Shown here piece by piece: positions 1-11,309 of a stretch of DNA of 64,000 bases (its first letter is position 1; every line of letters begins with the position of its first letter). The translations under genes were made by a program, and so were the position numbers. Below the pieces are notes generated by a model. That model ran no database searches and had not been told where the DNA came from. It saw only the letters and a list, made by a program, of their open reading frames with translations. The stretch comes from Coenobita brevimanus (taxonomy: Eukaryota > Arthropoda > Malacostraca > Decapoda > Coenobitidae): positions 21,546,970 through 21,610,969 of the forward strand of contig CM064657.1 of assembly GCA_032717465.1 (NCBI GenBank). The letters are read 5' to 3'.

Positions 1-772
1 GACGGGTTTGCGGTAAAAACTTTCCTGTCCCATCATTCCACAACACTTTGTCGTTGTATCATAGTGCATAGCTCTGAAGGGTAACGATAGTTTTTCGTAT
101 GATTGTACACCCACGAACCAAAGTTACGACACTCCCCTGGCTGGTAGGAAGTCGAGGCCAAGGCTGATAACAAGCTGAACGATCAAACAGACTGGCGTAG
201 GAAATTGATAAAGAGTTTGTGTCTCACACTTTACAGGTATAAGCCCCGCAAGCAAAGAAGACAACTTAGACAAGTACTGCAGGGAATATGTTTTGACACT
301 TCAGCTTATTATGCATCTGGATAATATAGGCATATATGCTGTTAAGGTAACATTTCCAAAATATTTGAAAAACATGGTTAGGATTCGAAGCAAGTATGGT
401 TCATGTTACATGGTAGGATCGACGTAATGTGTTGGTAGAGCTAGAAATAATCGCTTGAAAATACTGCCAGTTTACAAAGAACAACACCCATCAGAAAGAA
501 ATTAAAAGTTTGTCATGTAAATGCATTGTTGCAGCAATACTTATAGCAGTGTGATATTCTTACAGAAAGTAAAATAGCATATTATAAAATATTATCATAC
601 TGCAATCAACCCTGCGAACGAGGTGAGTAGGATGGTATCATAGAAACAGGTCCCGGCTGCATACCAGGTGGCTTGTCTGTCTGTCTGTCGTCTGTCTGAC
701 CATCCCCCAGACTATTCCTAGACCGTTTGATGGATTTTCATAAAAATTTCCAGGCGTGTACAGTTCAGTTCG

Positions 773-774
<2 letters not shown>
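1..774. other. Unassigned AT-rich sequence
   Basis: No coding frame, RNA gene or repeat family was recognised. A short CTGT-rich run lies near 672-700. The stretch leads into a TA microsatellite. Confidence 0.5.
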
Positions 775-824
<50 letters not shown>

Positions 825-871
825 TATATAGATATATATATATAGATATATATATATAGATATATATATAT

Positions 872-927
<56 letters not shown>
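775..927. repeat. (TA)n microsatellite with GATA interruptions
   Basis: Almost uninterrupted TA dinucleotides with several GATATA variants. The tract continues at 7264 on the far side of the LTR element, so both are halves of one microsatellite split by the insertion. Confidence 0.95.
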
Positions 928-931
<4 letters not shown>

Positions 932-1746
932 ACATAGCCTATGATTTCATCATCCTTTGTATAATTCTAACGTACAGTGTGCTGCATGTTTGATCACGAT
1001 TCGCCTCGTGGCTTCCCTAGTGACCGGACTTGCGTGTTCTGCCTCACTCCCCCCTTCTCCCCCTTGTAGTAGAGTAAGTCGTTCTTTCTGTTGTTCAGAG
1101 CAGGAGTGTCAACTCTTTGTCCCCTATGGCTTCATTTGCGCATCCTTCTTACGAGTTGTATCAAGCTCTGCCGGCCCCTATATAATGAGCTCAGTCTCTG
1201 CATTAATTGCCACTTAGATCTACTCATTTTGTTCACATCTCTGTCCTCCCCTGTATAGTGTATTTTTGTGAGTGCTCAGGAAGTCTCCAACCATCTAGCT
1301 GCTGTGTAATTTGAGTATAAGTGTTATTACATTTTTTCTTGTACTGTGTAGCATGGGGTGTTGGTTCGTGGGCCTGGTGGGGTTTTTGTGATTCATGTAG
1401 GGTTTTTGACGTCGGCCATTATTAATAATATTTTGTATCTGTAATAATATATCTTGCTTTAACTGAGCATTATCCGGTTTTCTCATTTTATCAGGGCTGA
1501 CTTAGATAAATTTACTCTTGCTAATTTCGTATTAATAGAGGCTATTGCAGTTAACCATATATTTAACCTGTTTTTTGCCATTACATTATCCTTATGAGTA
1601 CTGAATGTTTAGTTGTTAGTTTGAGCATTAAACTTTAACTTGTAATTTTACCTAACTCTTTTGTTTTGAACCTGGAACTTTGCGGGACAGTAGTGATTTT
1701 GGTGTTCTCACTTGAAGTGTTCATTATCTATCTCTGTTCCGTAACA
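928..1746 (+). repeat. 5' LTR of the Gmr1-like element
   Basis: 819 bp, starting TGTTACA and ending CGTAACA, an almost perfect 7-bp inverted repeat with canonical TG...CA ends. It contains a TATATAA box at 1179-1185 and a TCAGTCT initiator-like motif at 1191; their spacing is shorter than usual, so the start site is uncertain. ATTAAA at 1627 could serve as a polyadenylation signal. Confidence 0.95.
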
Positions 1747-1752
1747 TAAATT

Positions 1753-1770
1753 TGGCGACCTCTTATCAGG
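1753..1770 (+). other. Putative primer-binding site
   Basis: TGG starts 6 nt after the LTR and is followed by CGACCTCTTATC. PBS elements begin TGG to pair with a tRNA CCA end. The matching tRNA was not identified. Confidence 0.6.
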
Positions 1771-1827
1771 ATATTCAGGATATTTTCATAAGGATATTGC
1801 TTGATATTTTGTGACTGTGATTTATTT

Positions 1828-2946
1828 ATGATGTCTACTATTACTACTCTTGATGAAGCCAAAGATTTTTTGTCAAATGTGCAAACAGTGTGTGATGTAG
1901 AAAACAGAACAAAGAATGAACTTAAGCTTGTTGCTCAACAATTGGGAATTGCTGTTCACTCTCATCATTCTAAAGATCAAATTGTTGACATGATTAATGA
2001 AAGCTTGTTTGATGTAAATCCTCCAGATGAGCAAACGCAGATTGAAATAGCTAAGTTACAGCTAGCCCTGCAGGAGGCTCGTGCTAAGGAGGCCGAGTTT
2101 CAGGCACGTTCTAAGGAGGCACAGGCACAAATTGAAATTGCTAGGATTCAGGCAGACCATGAGTATAGCATGAAACAAAGTGGAACTGGATCATCTAGCT
2201 CTGATGATTTTGATGTGGCTAAAAATGTTAAACTTGACCCTCCTTTTAGTGAATCTGATTTAACAAAGTATTTTCAGTTGTTTGAGAGGGTAGCTACAGG
2301 TTTTAATTGGCCCAAAAAGTATTAGCCAGTACTCCTTCAAACTGTTCTCACCGGTAAAGCTCAAGTAACTTATGCATCTTTGCCTCAGGATCAATCTGAT
2401 AATTATGATGTAGTTAAGAGCTTGATTCTTAAGGCCTATGAGCCTGTTCCTGAAGCCTATAGAGTAAAATTTAGGACAACTTATAAGCAAGATAAGCAAT
2501 CCCATGTTGAGTATGCAAAAATCAAAGAAGATCTGTTAGAGCAGTGGTTAAATTCTAAGAATGTAAATTCTGATTTTGGTAAATTTAAGCAGATGATTTT
2601 GCTGGAGGACTTCAAAAGGTGTATTAATAAAGATGTAAGCCTATATCTTGATGAGAAAAGAAGAGATAATTTGTCTGATGCTGCAGTTTTAGCTGATGAA
2701 TATATTCTCACTCACAAGAGATATTCTAAAGAAAAAAGGAAAGCTGAGAGTAAGTACGTTGCCTCTACTCAGAGTACAGGTAACAGGAAAGAGAATAAAG
2801 ATGATGTTTCTCAGGAAGTAAATACCAACTTCACCTCTAGATTTCAGAAAAGTAAATGTACTTATTGTAGTAAGCTTGGTCATACTACGGAGAGATGTTT
2901 CAGGAGACAGTGTGATGTGAACAAAAAGAAGTCTTTAAATATTTAG
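1828..2946 (+). pseudogene. gag of the Gmr1-like element (one internal stop)
   Basis: Gag would form the particle and bind RNA. The first ATG pair is at 1828/1831. The frame runs to a zinc knuckle at about 2854-2895 (Cys-x2-Cys-x4-His-x4-Cys), typical of nucleocapsid, and ends at TAG 2944-2946. Residues about 70-115 are rich in Glu, Ala and Gln and look helical. A single in-frame TAG at 2323-2325 splits the gene; homologous sequence continues in the same frame, so it is probably a nonsense mutation. The pol frame that follows is the same reading frame, separated only by the terminal TAG. Confidence 0.85.
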
Positions 2947-2958
2947 TCAATTGGTCTA

Positions 2959-5900
2959 GTGTCAACCCTTGAGAGTTCCCAGAATTCTTTAACCGAGTTA
3001 ACTGAACCTGCTTTGAGGGGTAAATTAAATTCTCATGATGAAGCTCCTCTTTTGAGCAGTAACGTGGGTGACACTCTGAAGAGTTCATGTGCTAATTTCC
3101 TGTCTGATGGTTTTGTCAGTCCTCCGGACAGTAATGACAGGAAATCAGTTAAAATATATCGTGATACAGGTGCTTGCCAATCCCTTATGCTGACCAGTGT
3201 TCTAGGCTCTAATGTTAATTCCTCTGATGAAACTGTAATATTACAAGGTGTAGGGAATAATTACTTCTCTGTCCCTCTGTGCAGAGTGAATTTAGAGTCT
3301 ATTTTTGTTAATGGTTCCGTTATGGTTGGGTTGGTTGAGACACTCCCAATGTCAGGTGTAACTTTCTTACTTGGAAATGATATTGGTGGAAGTCAAGTGT
3401 GTTCAGCTCCTCAGTTGTCTAGTGAACCAGTGACTGCGACCCAGGAATGTGATATCCCTGACGTGTTCTCTGCATGTGCTGTCACTAGGGCTAAGTCTAA
3501 AGTTACTGGTGACTTAGAGGATAATGATGATGATGATGTTATCCTAGTTGACACTTTTCTTGCTAATTTGGACCACTCACCAGATGAGGCAGTACCCCGT
3601 AGTGTTGATAATTTGTCTCGTCAAGAGTTGGTTGAGTTGCAGGTTGCTGACCCAGAGTTGAAAGGTCTAGCTAACTCTGCTTGCAGTGAGGAAGAGTCAG
3701 CTGGTGCTTCTACTTGTTATTATATAAAGTCAGGAGTACTTATGAGGAAGTGGAGACCCCCAACAGCATCAGCCGACTGTGAATGGGAGGTTGTACATCA
3801 AGTTGTCATCCCTCGTGTTTGTAGGCAGGATATCATTAGAGTGGCTCGTGATTCCAGTTTGGCAGGACACCTTGAAGTGATGAAGACTGTGGCACGCATT
3901 TTGAAACACTTCTACTGGCCAGGTATCTTCAGAGATGTTTCCTGGTATTGTAAGTCTTGTCACACCTGTCAAGTTGTGGGGAAGTGTAATCAGACCGAAA
4001 AGGTTGCACCTCTAGTTCCCATTCCTCCTTTTGAGGCGCCATTCACCCGTGTGTTGGTGGATATTGTGGGCCCTTTTCCTAAGACTTCTTCAGGATTTTC
4101 TTATGTGTTGACCCTGATTGATATGGCTACTCGTTATCCTGAAGCCATTCCACTTAGAAATATCTCAGCAAAGAACGTGGTTAAGGAAATGCTAGGGTTC
4201 TTCACAAAGTTTGGTCTGCCCAAGGAGGTACAGTCAGACCGGGGAAGTAATTTCATGTCAAATGTTTTCAAGCAGTCTCTGAAAGAGTTGGGCATCACCC
4301 AGATCACGTCTTCAGCTTACCATCCCCAGACCCAAGGAGCGTTGGAGAGATATCATCAAACACTCAAATCGATGCTCAGGAAATACTGTTTGGAACATCA
4401 GAAAGACTGGGATAAAGGTCTTCCATTCGTTGTATTTGCCGCAAGAGAATCTCCAAATGAATCACTAGGCTTCTCACCCTTTGAACTATTGTTTGGCCAT
4501 GAAGTAAGAGGACCCCTAAAGCCACTCAAGGAATGCTGGCTGTCGGAGGAAGATGACGTCAACCTGCTGGAGTATGTGATGAAGTTCAAAGAACGGCTGT
4601 CCAATGCTTTACAGTTGGCGAGAGAGAATTTAGGAGCTGCTCAGGAGAAGATGAAGACTTGGTATGATAAGAAGTCCAGGTTACGCCACTTTCAGCCAGG
4701 AGATCAGGTTTTGATTCTGCTACCGGTGCATGGGCAACCTCTTCAAGCCAAGTTTAGTGGTCCTTATTTCGTGGAGAAGAAACTCAGTGATGTCAACTAT
4801 GTCATCGCCACACCAGATCGTAGAAAGAACAAGGAACTTTGTTACATCAACATGCTAAAGTTATATCACAGGCGGGACGAAAATAACCCAGTCTGCACTG
4901 TAGCTGTTCCACCCGAGTCTACAAGTGAAGCTCTCCCATGCAGTATGAGCCTGAGTGATAGTTTGGGGAAGAATCCTGATATCATGAATGATCTCCAGAC
5001 TAAGCTTTCTCATCTAGCTCCCGAGGAAAGGCAGGAGTTTTCGGCATTACTGCAGAAGTACCCGCAAGTGTTCCGTGCCACTCCAGGAAGAACCACTGTG
5101 TTGATGCATGATGTTGATGTTGGAGACGCAAAGCCAATTAAATTGCCTGCATACCGTGTGAACCCAGTGAAAGTTCCTCTCATCCAGAAGGAGCTTGGCT
5201 ACCTGTTGGATCACAAGATGATTGAGCCCTGTCAGAGCGAGTGGAGTTCTCCTGTCACTCTAGTCCCTAAGCCAGGTGGGTCACAGCGGCTATGCATCGA
5301 CTACAGACGTGTTAATCAGATAACCAAAACAGACACTTACCCTCTCCCTCGCGTGGAAGATTGCATAGACAAGATCGGAAAGGCTAGGTACATAAGTAAG
5401 TTTGATTTGTTAAAGGGATACTGGCAAGTACCTATGACTGAACGTGCTAGGGAGATCTCATGTTTTGTAACACTAGGAAAGACTTTTGCATGTTCTGTAA
5501 TGCCATATGGTATGAAGAATGGACCAGCCACTTTTCAGAAGCTCATGAATGTTGTAACAGAGGGTTTGGCAGGGTGTGTTGTTTATATTGATGATGTATT
5601 AATCTTCAGTGACAACTGGAAAGATGACCTATGTCATGTCAGTAAATTTCTTGAGCATTTGGTTCTGGCTAATCTTGTAGCTAATTTATCAAAGTGTGAG
5701 TTTGGTCAAGCTAAAGTTCAGTACCTTGGGTACGTAATTGGTGATGGACACGTTGCACCAGCAGCAGCTAAGGTTCAGGTTATAAGTGATCTTCCCAGAC
5801 CTAAAAGTAGGAAAGAGCTACATAGATTTTTGGGAATAGTAGGTTATTACAGGAGATTTGTTCTTAACTTTTCAATTCTTGTATCACCACTTACAGACCT

Positions 5901-6387
5901 ACTGAAAAAGGGAGTTAAATTTGTCTGGACCGATAACTGTGAATCCTCTTTCAGCAAACTTAAAGCTATCCTACTAAGTCAGCCAGTGCTCACTACTCCA
6001 AATTTTGCTAAGCCTTTTAAGATGGCTGCTGACGCAAGTGATACAGGAGCTGGGGCTGTTTTGCTGCAAGAGGATGATCAGGGTATTGAACACTGTGTAT
6101 CTTATTATAGTAAGAAGTTCACTCCACCTCAAAAGAACTACTCAACTATTGAGAAAGAGCTTTTGGCCTTGATTTTGGGTTTACAGCATTTTTCATTTTA
6201 TTTGTGTTCTGGTTTTGACCCCATAGTCATTTATACCGATCATAACGCACTGAAATTCCTTAGTAAGTTTAAAGATAAAAATCAGAGATTGACAAGATGG
6301 AGTCTACTTCTTCAGGAGTATTCATTAGACATACACCATGTCAAGGGGAAAGAAAATGTTATTGCAGATTGCTTATCTAGACTTTAG
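2959..6387 (+). CDS. pol: Pol polyprotein: protease, integrase, reverse transcriptase, RNase H
   Basis: The 1142-codon open frame is uninterrupted. In order: aspartic protease with Asp-Thr-Gly at nt 3163; His2Cys2 zinc domain at about 3870-3970; integrase core with Asp near 4057, Asp near 4237 and Glu near 4345; a Gly-Pro-Tyr (GPY/F-type) module at about 4747-4870; RT from about 5150, with Tyr-Ile-Asp-Asp near 5584; RNase H from about 6010 to the stop. Integrase upstream of RT is the Ty1/copia order, yet the sequence motifs are Ty3/gypsy-like, as in the Gmr1 group. No ATG lies at the 5' end (the codon at 2959 is GTG), so expression as a Gag-Pol fusion by readthrough of TAG 2944 is plausible. 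All catalytic residues checked are present. Confidence 0.93.
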   Translation: MSTLESSQNSLTELTEPALRGKLNSHDEAPLLSSNVGDTLKSSCANFLSDGFVSPPDSNDRKSVKIYRDTGACQSLMLTSVLGSNVNSSDETVILQGVGNNYFSVPLCRVNLESIFVNGSVMVGLVETLPMSGVTFLLGNDIGGSQVCSAPQLSSEPVTATQECDIPDVFSACAVTRAKSKVTGDLEDNDDDDVILVDTFLANLDHSPDEAVPRSVDNLSRQELVELQVADPELKGLANSACSEEESAGASTCYYIKSGVLMRKWRPPTASADCEWEVVHQVVIPRVCRQDIIRVARDSSLAGHLEVMKTVARILKHFYWPGIFRDVSWYCKSCHTCQVVGKCNQTEKVAPLVPIPPFEAPFTRVLVDIVGPFPKTSSGFSYVLTLIDMATRYPEAIPLRNISAKNVVKEMLGFFTKFGLPKEVQSDRGSNFMSNVFKQSLKELGITQITSSAYHPQTQGALERYHQTLKSMLRKYCLEHQKDWDKGLPFVVFAARESPNESLGFSPFELLFGHEVRGPLKPLKECWLSEEDDVNLLEYVMKFKERLSNALQLARENLGAAQEKMKTWYDKKSRLRHFQPGDQVLILLPVHGQPLQAKFSGPYFVEKKLSDVNYVIATPDRRKNKELCYINMLKLYHRRDENNPVCTVAVPPESTSEALPCSMSLSDSLGKNPDIMNDLQTKLSHLAPEERQEFSALLQKYPQVFRATPGRTTVLMHDVDVGDAKPIKLPAYRVNPVKVPLIQKELGYLLDHKMIEPCQSEWSSPVTLVPKPGGSQRLCIDYRRVNQITKTDTYPLPRVEDCIDKIGKARYISKFDLLKGYWQVPMTERAREISCFVTLGKTFACSVMPYGMKNGPATFQKLMNVVTEGLAGCVVYIDDVLIFSDNWKDDLCHVSKFLEHLVLANLVANLSKCEFGQAKVQYLGYVIGDGHVAPAAAKVQVISDLPRPKSRKELHRFLGIVGYYRRFVLNFSILVSPLTDLLKKGVKFVWTDNCESSFSKLKAILLSQPVLTTPNFAKPFKMAADASDTGAGAVLLQEDDQGIEHCVSYYSKKFTPPQKNYSTIEKELLALILGLQHFSFYLCSGFDPIVIYTDHNALKFLSKFKDKNQRLTRWSLLLQEYSLDIHHVKGKENVIADCLSRL

Positions 6388-6433
6388 ATTGTTTTATAGT
6401 AATAAGAAATTTCCTTTGGAAATTTCTTTTTCT

Positions 6434-6444
6434 TTGTGGGGAGG
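6434..6444 (+). other. Polypurine tract
   Basis: The purine-rich run TGTGGGGAGG lies immediately before the TGTTACA start of the 3' LTR, the expected position of the plus-strand primer. Confidence 0.8.
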
Positions 6445-7393
<949 letters not shown>

Positions 7394-8046
7394 GGGCATA
7401 ATATTACAATAATATATGTAACTACTGTATATAGCTATAGGTAATAATATGTAGAACAGGCAGTTATGTCTGGGTCCTCCAGGAAGAGTTAAAGAACACA
7501 TCTCCTTCCCTAGATGAACAAGGAATGTCAATTCACACAATGTATATCCACAACCCTTGTTGTCCCAGACCATCAAGAATTCTTAGCTGTACAATATATC
7601 TCAAACTTCCTTGTAGGCCAGACAAACAAGAATTTCATGACGTATCCAAGACATGGAGTAACCAGCCCTAGCCAGTTAGTCCACATGATAGGAAATTTAC
7701 CATACACATCCTCCCCACACTCTATATAATGTCGGAGAGATTCCCTTCAGAGCAGAAGGAGGTTAGAGAGAGAAAGGGAAGAGAAGGCTGATGAGAAGGT
7801 CCAACGTTAGTATCACGCTCTACTAAACCGTAGCTCACCGTTTTTATAACTTTGTGCAATAAAACTTTGTAATCCAAGAGTGCTGTAACTCACCCCGTTG
7901 ACACTACGTCTCACTGTTTAATTCTGGCTGAGCTTAACTATCCATAATCAAGTGCCCTATCTCACTACAAGTACCTAAAACCATGCTATCGAGATTGGTG
8001 GCCAGATAATCTTCTCTGTATAAATTACACCCCTCGGCTACGTTTA

Positions 8047-8162
8047 CTTACATTGGTAAGCAGCGGTACAAACGAACCTACTACCCTTACTTACACTGGT
8101 GAGCAGTGGTAAAATCGAACCTCTAGCCACACTTACACTGGTGAGCAGTGGTAAAAACGAAC
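8047..8162 (+). repeat. Three tandem 42-43-bp leader repeats
   Basis: A motif containing ACTGGTGAGCAGTGGTA and ending CGAACC recurs at 8047, 8090 and 8132, with the first unit most diverged. It lies in the untranslated leader of the truncated LTR element. Confidence 0.85.
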
Positions 8163-8694
8163 CACAATCAAGCTACGCCTTATGAGTAAACCATGACAAA
8201 CTACGCCTTACGAGTTTACACAACCGCTACAATGGTAAACTACAATATCTACCTCACTACGTTCACTGAGAATGGTGGCGAGCTATTATCGAAGCCGATT
8301 AACATCTTAATCACAGCGATCTACGACTACGCTCTAATTGGCAATTTCACGCAATCAAACAAAAAACAAACAAGCAAAGCAGAGAGCGAGAGCCGGCGTC
8401 GCATTAACGCCATTAACGCAGCTTAACTTCGTCCCTAATTGCTTCTAAATTACAACTCCACGATTACGAGAAACAATATCAATGATAAACTATGTCTATG
8501 AATTCTACAAGCGTGCAAGTTAATGTCAATAAGGAAACTCAAACACTACAAGACGAAGAAGTAAACAAGGAAAGAAGAAAGTGCACCTGTGTGTTGACCC
8601 AACTTCTGCACATTTTGTCCCTCCTTGATCCAACACCATCCTCCACCACGACCTCCGCCTTCTCCATCCCCAACAACCCCCACCATCATCTTCT

Positions 8695-8702
8695 CCACCA
8701 CC
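8695..8702. repeat. Target-site duplication of hAT element, left
   Basis: CCACCACC occurs immediately before the CAGGGCCGGA terminus and again at 16313-16320 after the opposite terminus. An 8-bp duplication is the hAT signature. Local CCACC richness lowers its weight somewhat. Confidence 0.75.
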
Positions 8703-9057
8703 CAGGGCCGGACTCAGGGGTGGGCCTACGGGGCCTGGGCCCCGGGCCTCCCACCAGAAGCGGCCTCACACCAAACGTTCGGCAACTTGACATTTTGTAT
8801 TTTTCATTGCCAAATCAGGGCCGATTTAATAATGAAAAATCGGTCTGGCAATGAATAAGCATGATTTGGTATTGGATTTGGAGATGGTAATGAACTTGAT
8901 TGGATGATGTACTCATTTAATTTGTTGGCCTTCAGAACATGAAAATACGAAACATAAGGCGTTAATTTTCAAATGAATAATTTTTTCCCTTATACATTTA
9001 CCCATATCGGCAAGGGTTAAATACATGAATAATCTTTCTTTAAGAAATATGGTAATG

Positions 9058-9803
9058 ACACTGATAGTGCCCTGCCTTTGAACATTCGTGTGTCACAGCT
9101 TCATCCAGTCAGTTCTGTTCGAAATCTGAGTGTTTATTTTAATTCAGAGTTATAATACAAGGGACATATTAATCAAGTTGTCTGAGTGTTTAACTTGCAT
9201 ATCAGAAATCTGTACTTTGTGAGAAAATTCCTGAATAGACGTTGCCCCGTAACACTGGGCCATGCAGTGGTCTTGTCTCGCTTTGATAATTGTAATTCAC
9301 TACGGACCGGCCTTCCAAATAATATACTAACAAAAGTTCAGTCTGTGTTGAACAGGGCAGCACGGCCTATCTTTGGTCTCCACCCGAGAACCCTGACTAG
9401 ACCATTCCTAATTAAGATGCATTGGTTACCAGTAAAGGCTAGAATTGAATTTAAGCTGTGTCTTCTTACAATCAAGGTTTTTAAGTCAGGTGAACTGAAG
9501 TAACTTGCTGAATTGCTAAAACTCCCATCGGAACGCCCGGGTGTGATGTTACGTAGTGAAGATGATTCAGTGTGTCTTGACGACCCTGGAGCCATTCACC
9601 AGTCATCTTTCTCTGATCGTTGTTTTGTGTATAGAGCTCCTAGATTATATAACAGATTGTCCATGAGACAACTTTCTTCTGCTGAATCCTTCAAGAGACA
9701 GTTGAAAGCCTTTCTTTTTTCAAAATGCTATGACCTGGAGAGAGGTACTATGACGGATGATTATAGGATTTTATTATTGTCACTTTCATATTTTTTGTAC
9801 TGA
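9058..9803 (+). pseudogene. 3' fragment of a CR1/L2-like LINE (RT C-terminal region)
   Basis: The frame reads a typical RT thumb/connection region: a segment resembling VRNLxVYF, then SRFDNCNSL, a long NRAAR segment, HWLPVKARIEFK and a C-terminal SFKRQLKAFLF. It has in-frame stops near 9150, 9183 and at 9501-9503, and no catalytic YADD remains. The 5' end is truncated as in most LINE copies. An (ATT)n tract at 9933-9985 lies downstream and may be the 3' tail. Clade is inferred from the C-terminal style only. Confidence 0.75.
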
Positions 9804-9932
9804 TGAAGTTTGTATTCTATATGAGAGATATCACAAGTCTTGTAATTATAAAAATAATGTATATGTAAATCGAGCACTTGTGAATTCCCTATGGATGAAC
9901 TGGAGCTTTTGAGAAAAAAGAAAAAAACAGAT

Positions 9933-9985
9933 TATTATATATTATATATTATTATTATTATTATTATTATTATTATCATTATTAT
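9933..9985. repeat. (ATT)n microsatellite
   Basis: Runs of TAT/ATT triplets downstream of the LINE fragment. Confidence 0.9.
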
Positions 9986-10182
9986 CTGGTAGGTGGGGGC
10001 GCTCACCATCCACTCACTCGATGTGATGTTGCTGTCGGGTGTCTGCCCTTTCCTCTCCTTCATCCTTCTTTCCTTCCATCCTCTTCTGTCTTTCTTTCCT
10101 TCATTCTTTCCTCTTCTTCCTGCCTGTGGGTGACTCTACACTGAGTGACAAGCCAAATGCTTTCCTGCACACCAGGAAACCA

Positions 10183-10400
10183 TTTACTACGCTGGTTGGT
10201 AACCATATAACCAAATTTTGGCGCCTGGTGGTTTATTGGGTAATTATTGCGCTCCAGTCGGATTGAGCCGGTGAAAGTTTATATCCAAGGGGTAGTTGGG
10301 GTTGATTGCTCATGTAATGCCACTTAGGGATGAGTGAGGCTGGTCACTATCATCTTAAATGTCGGGACCAACTGCCTAGCCCCGGCCTCCTACGCTCCTC
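10183..10400 (+). repeat. SINE-like repeat, copy 1
   Basis: Closely matches 59768-59975 in the same orientation over about 210 bp, including TTTTGGCGC, TGGTGGTTTA, ATCCAAGGGGT and GGGATGAGTGAGGCTGG. The 5' half has weak tRNA-like box A and box B resemblance, so a tRNA-derived SINE is possible. An ATGGATGG-type tail follows near 10425. Confidence 0.6.
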
Positions 10401-10559
10401 ATGGGGCAATGTAGGATTGGATGATGGATGGATTATTATTAATAAAAACTGATTCTGGGAATGAAAATTGAGGAATTCAGTTATATACCAATGTTCAAAA
10501 CTGGCAACCCTGGAGCCGGTGCCGGCCGCCAACAAGTGTTCATATTTGATCACTTGATG

Positions 10560-11095
10560 TCACTGGCAGAGGATTTCATTCCTGTCATCGACCAGTTCAT
10601 AGCTTTCTCTCGACCAACGGCTGCATGCATATGAACTGATGTCAGGTCGCTTTGGCTGCTTCTGACGATTGACAAAGCTATCCTCTGAAGAGCTGTCTAG
10701 AGCAGCAAAGAAAATACTGAATGATTTTCCTAACGATCTGGAGACTTCATTTCCTGAAGAGCTCATCCAGTTTGCTGCTTTTGCGAATATTATGCTGACG
10801 AAGAGCCGAACGACGTTAGCGCTGAGCAATTTCTTTACAAACTTATCCACAATAAGCATGTGCTAGATATTTTCCCTAATGTGGAGGCAGTCCTGAGAAT
10901 GTACCTGGCTGTAATGGTGAACAACTGCAGTTTTTTTTTTTTTAGCTTAAATTTATTGAGAATCTCCTACGAACAAGCAGGACACAGGAGCGACTTGTGA
11001 ATTTGACAGTCATGAGCACTGAGTCGGACATCCTACGCTTATTGGATTTTGATGATAAGAGAATTTTCCATTAAAGAATCGCGGAAAGCACCTGG
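10560..11095 (+). pseudogene. hAT transposase C-terminal fragment
   Basis: In shifting frames the stretch encodes the end of a hAT transposase: a segment with SSEELSRAAKKIL and SFPEELIQF, then IFPNVEAVLRMYL, a conserved VNNCS, and after a T-run ERLVNLTVMSTESDILR. This is the dimerisation region that ends hAT transposases, in a form similar to ZMYM-associated hAT proteins. A frameshift lies near 10797. A run of T at about 10929-10942 replaces the usual ERSFSKL core. The N-terminal zinc finger and most of the catalytic domain are missing. Confidence 0.75.
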
Positions 11096-11309
11096 ACTAG
11101 ACCAGATTTCTAGAAATTGTTCGTTCAATGAACAGTCTATACAAGTGTTGAGTGGTGAGTGCACACCTGAGTTGGTTTTTTGTTTTTTTCTCGCTTCATG
11201 ATGATTATTCTGTTTTGTGTGATATGCTAGGAAGTGTTAGGTGCATTTCAGGGCTGCTCTGTTTTTTTCATTCAGGGCTAATAAATGTGGAGATTTTTCA
11301 GAAAGTATC

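Larger units (their letters stand above)
7417..8702 (+). mobile_element. Truncated LTR retrotransposon (LTR, leader, gag start)
   Basis: The stretch beginning TGTAACTAC at 7417 has LTR features: TATATAA near 7723, AATAAA at about 7859 and an ACTACA end near 7969. A TTGGTGGCC primer-site-like motif follows near 7995, then a leader with tandem repeats. A frame from 8492 opens with a short Asn/Glu/Thr-rich segment that could be the start of gag, but homology stops near 8580 and no second LTR is seen. The 3' part is deleted or displaced by the hAT element at 8703. LTR limits are approximate, and the clade (mag-like is a guess) is not established. Confidence 0.45.

Noticed and set aside
1179..1197. 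TATA box plus initiator as a confirmed promoter
   Set aside because: The two motifs are only about 14 bp apart, too close for a standard core promoter, so only the motifs are noted.
957..1217. 86-codon ORF repeated at 6474-6734
   Set aside because: Lies inside both LTRs of the Gmr1-like element, has no domain and is duplicated only because LTRs are.
8695..8702. CCACCACC as mere low-complexity coincidence
   Set aside because: Considered, since both flanks are CCACC-rich, but exact placement beside matching termini and the hAT transposase remnant favour a true duplication.
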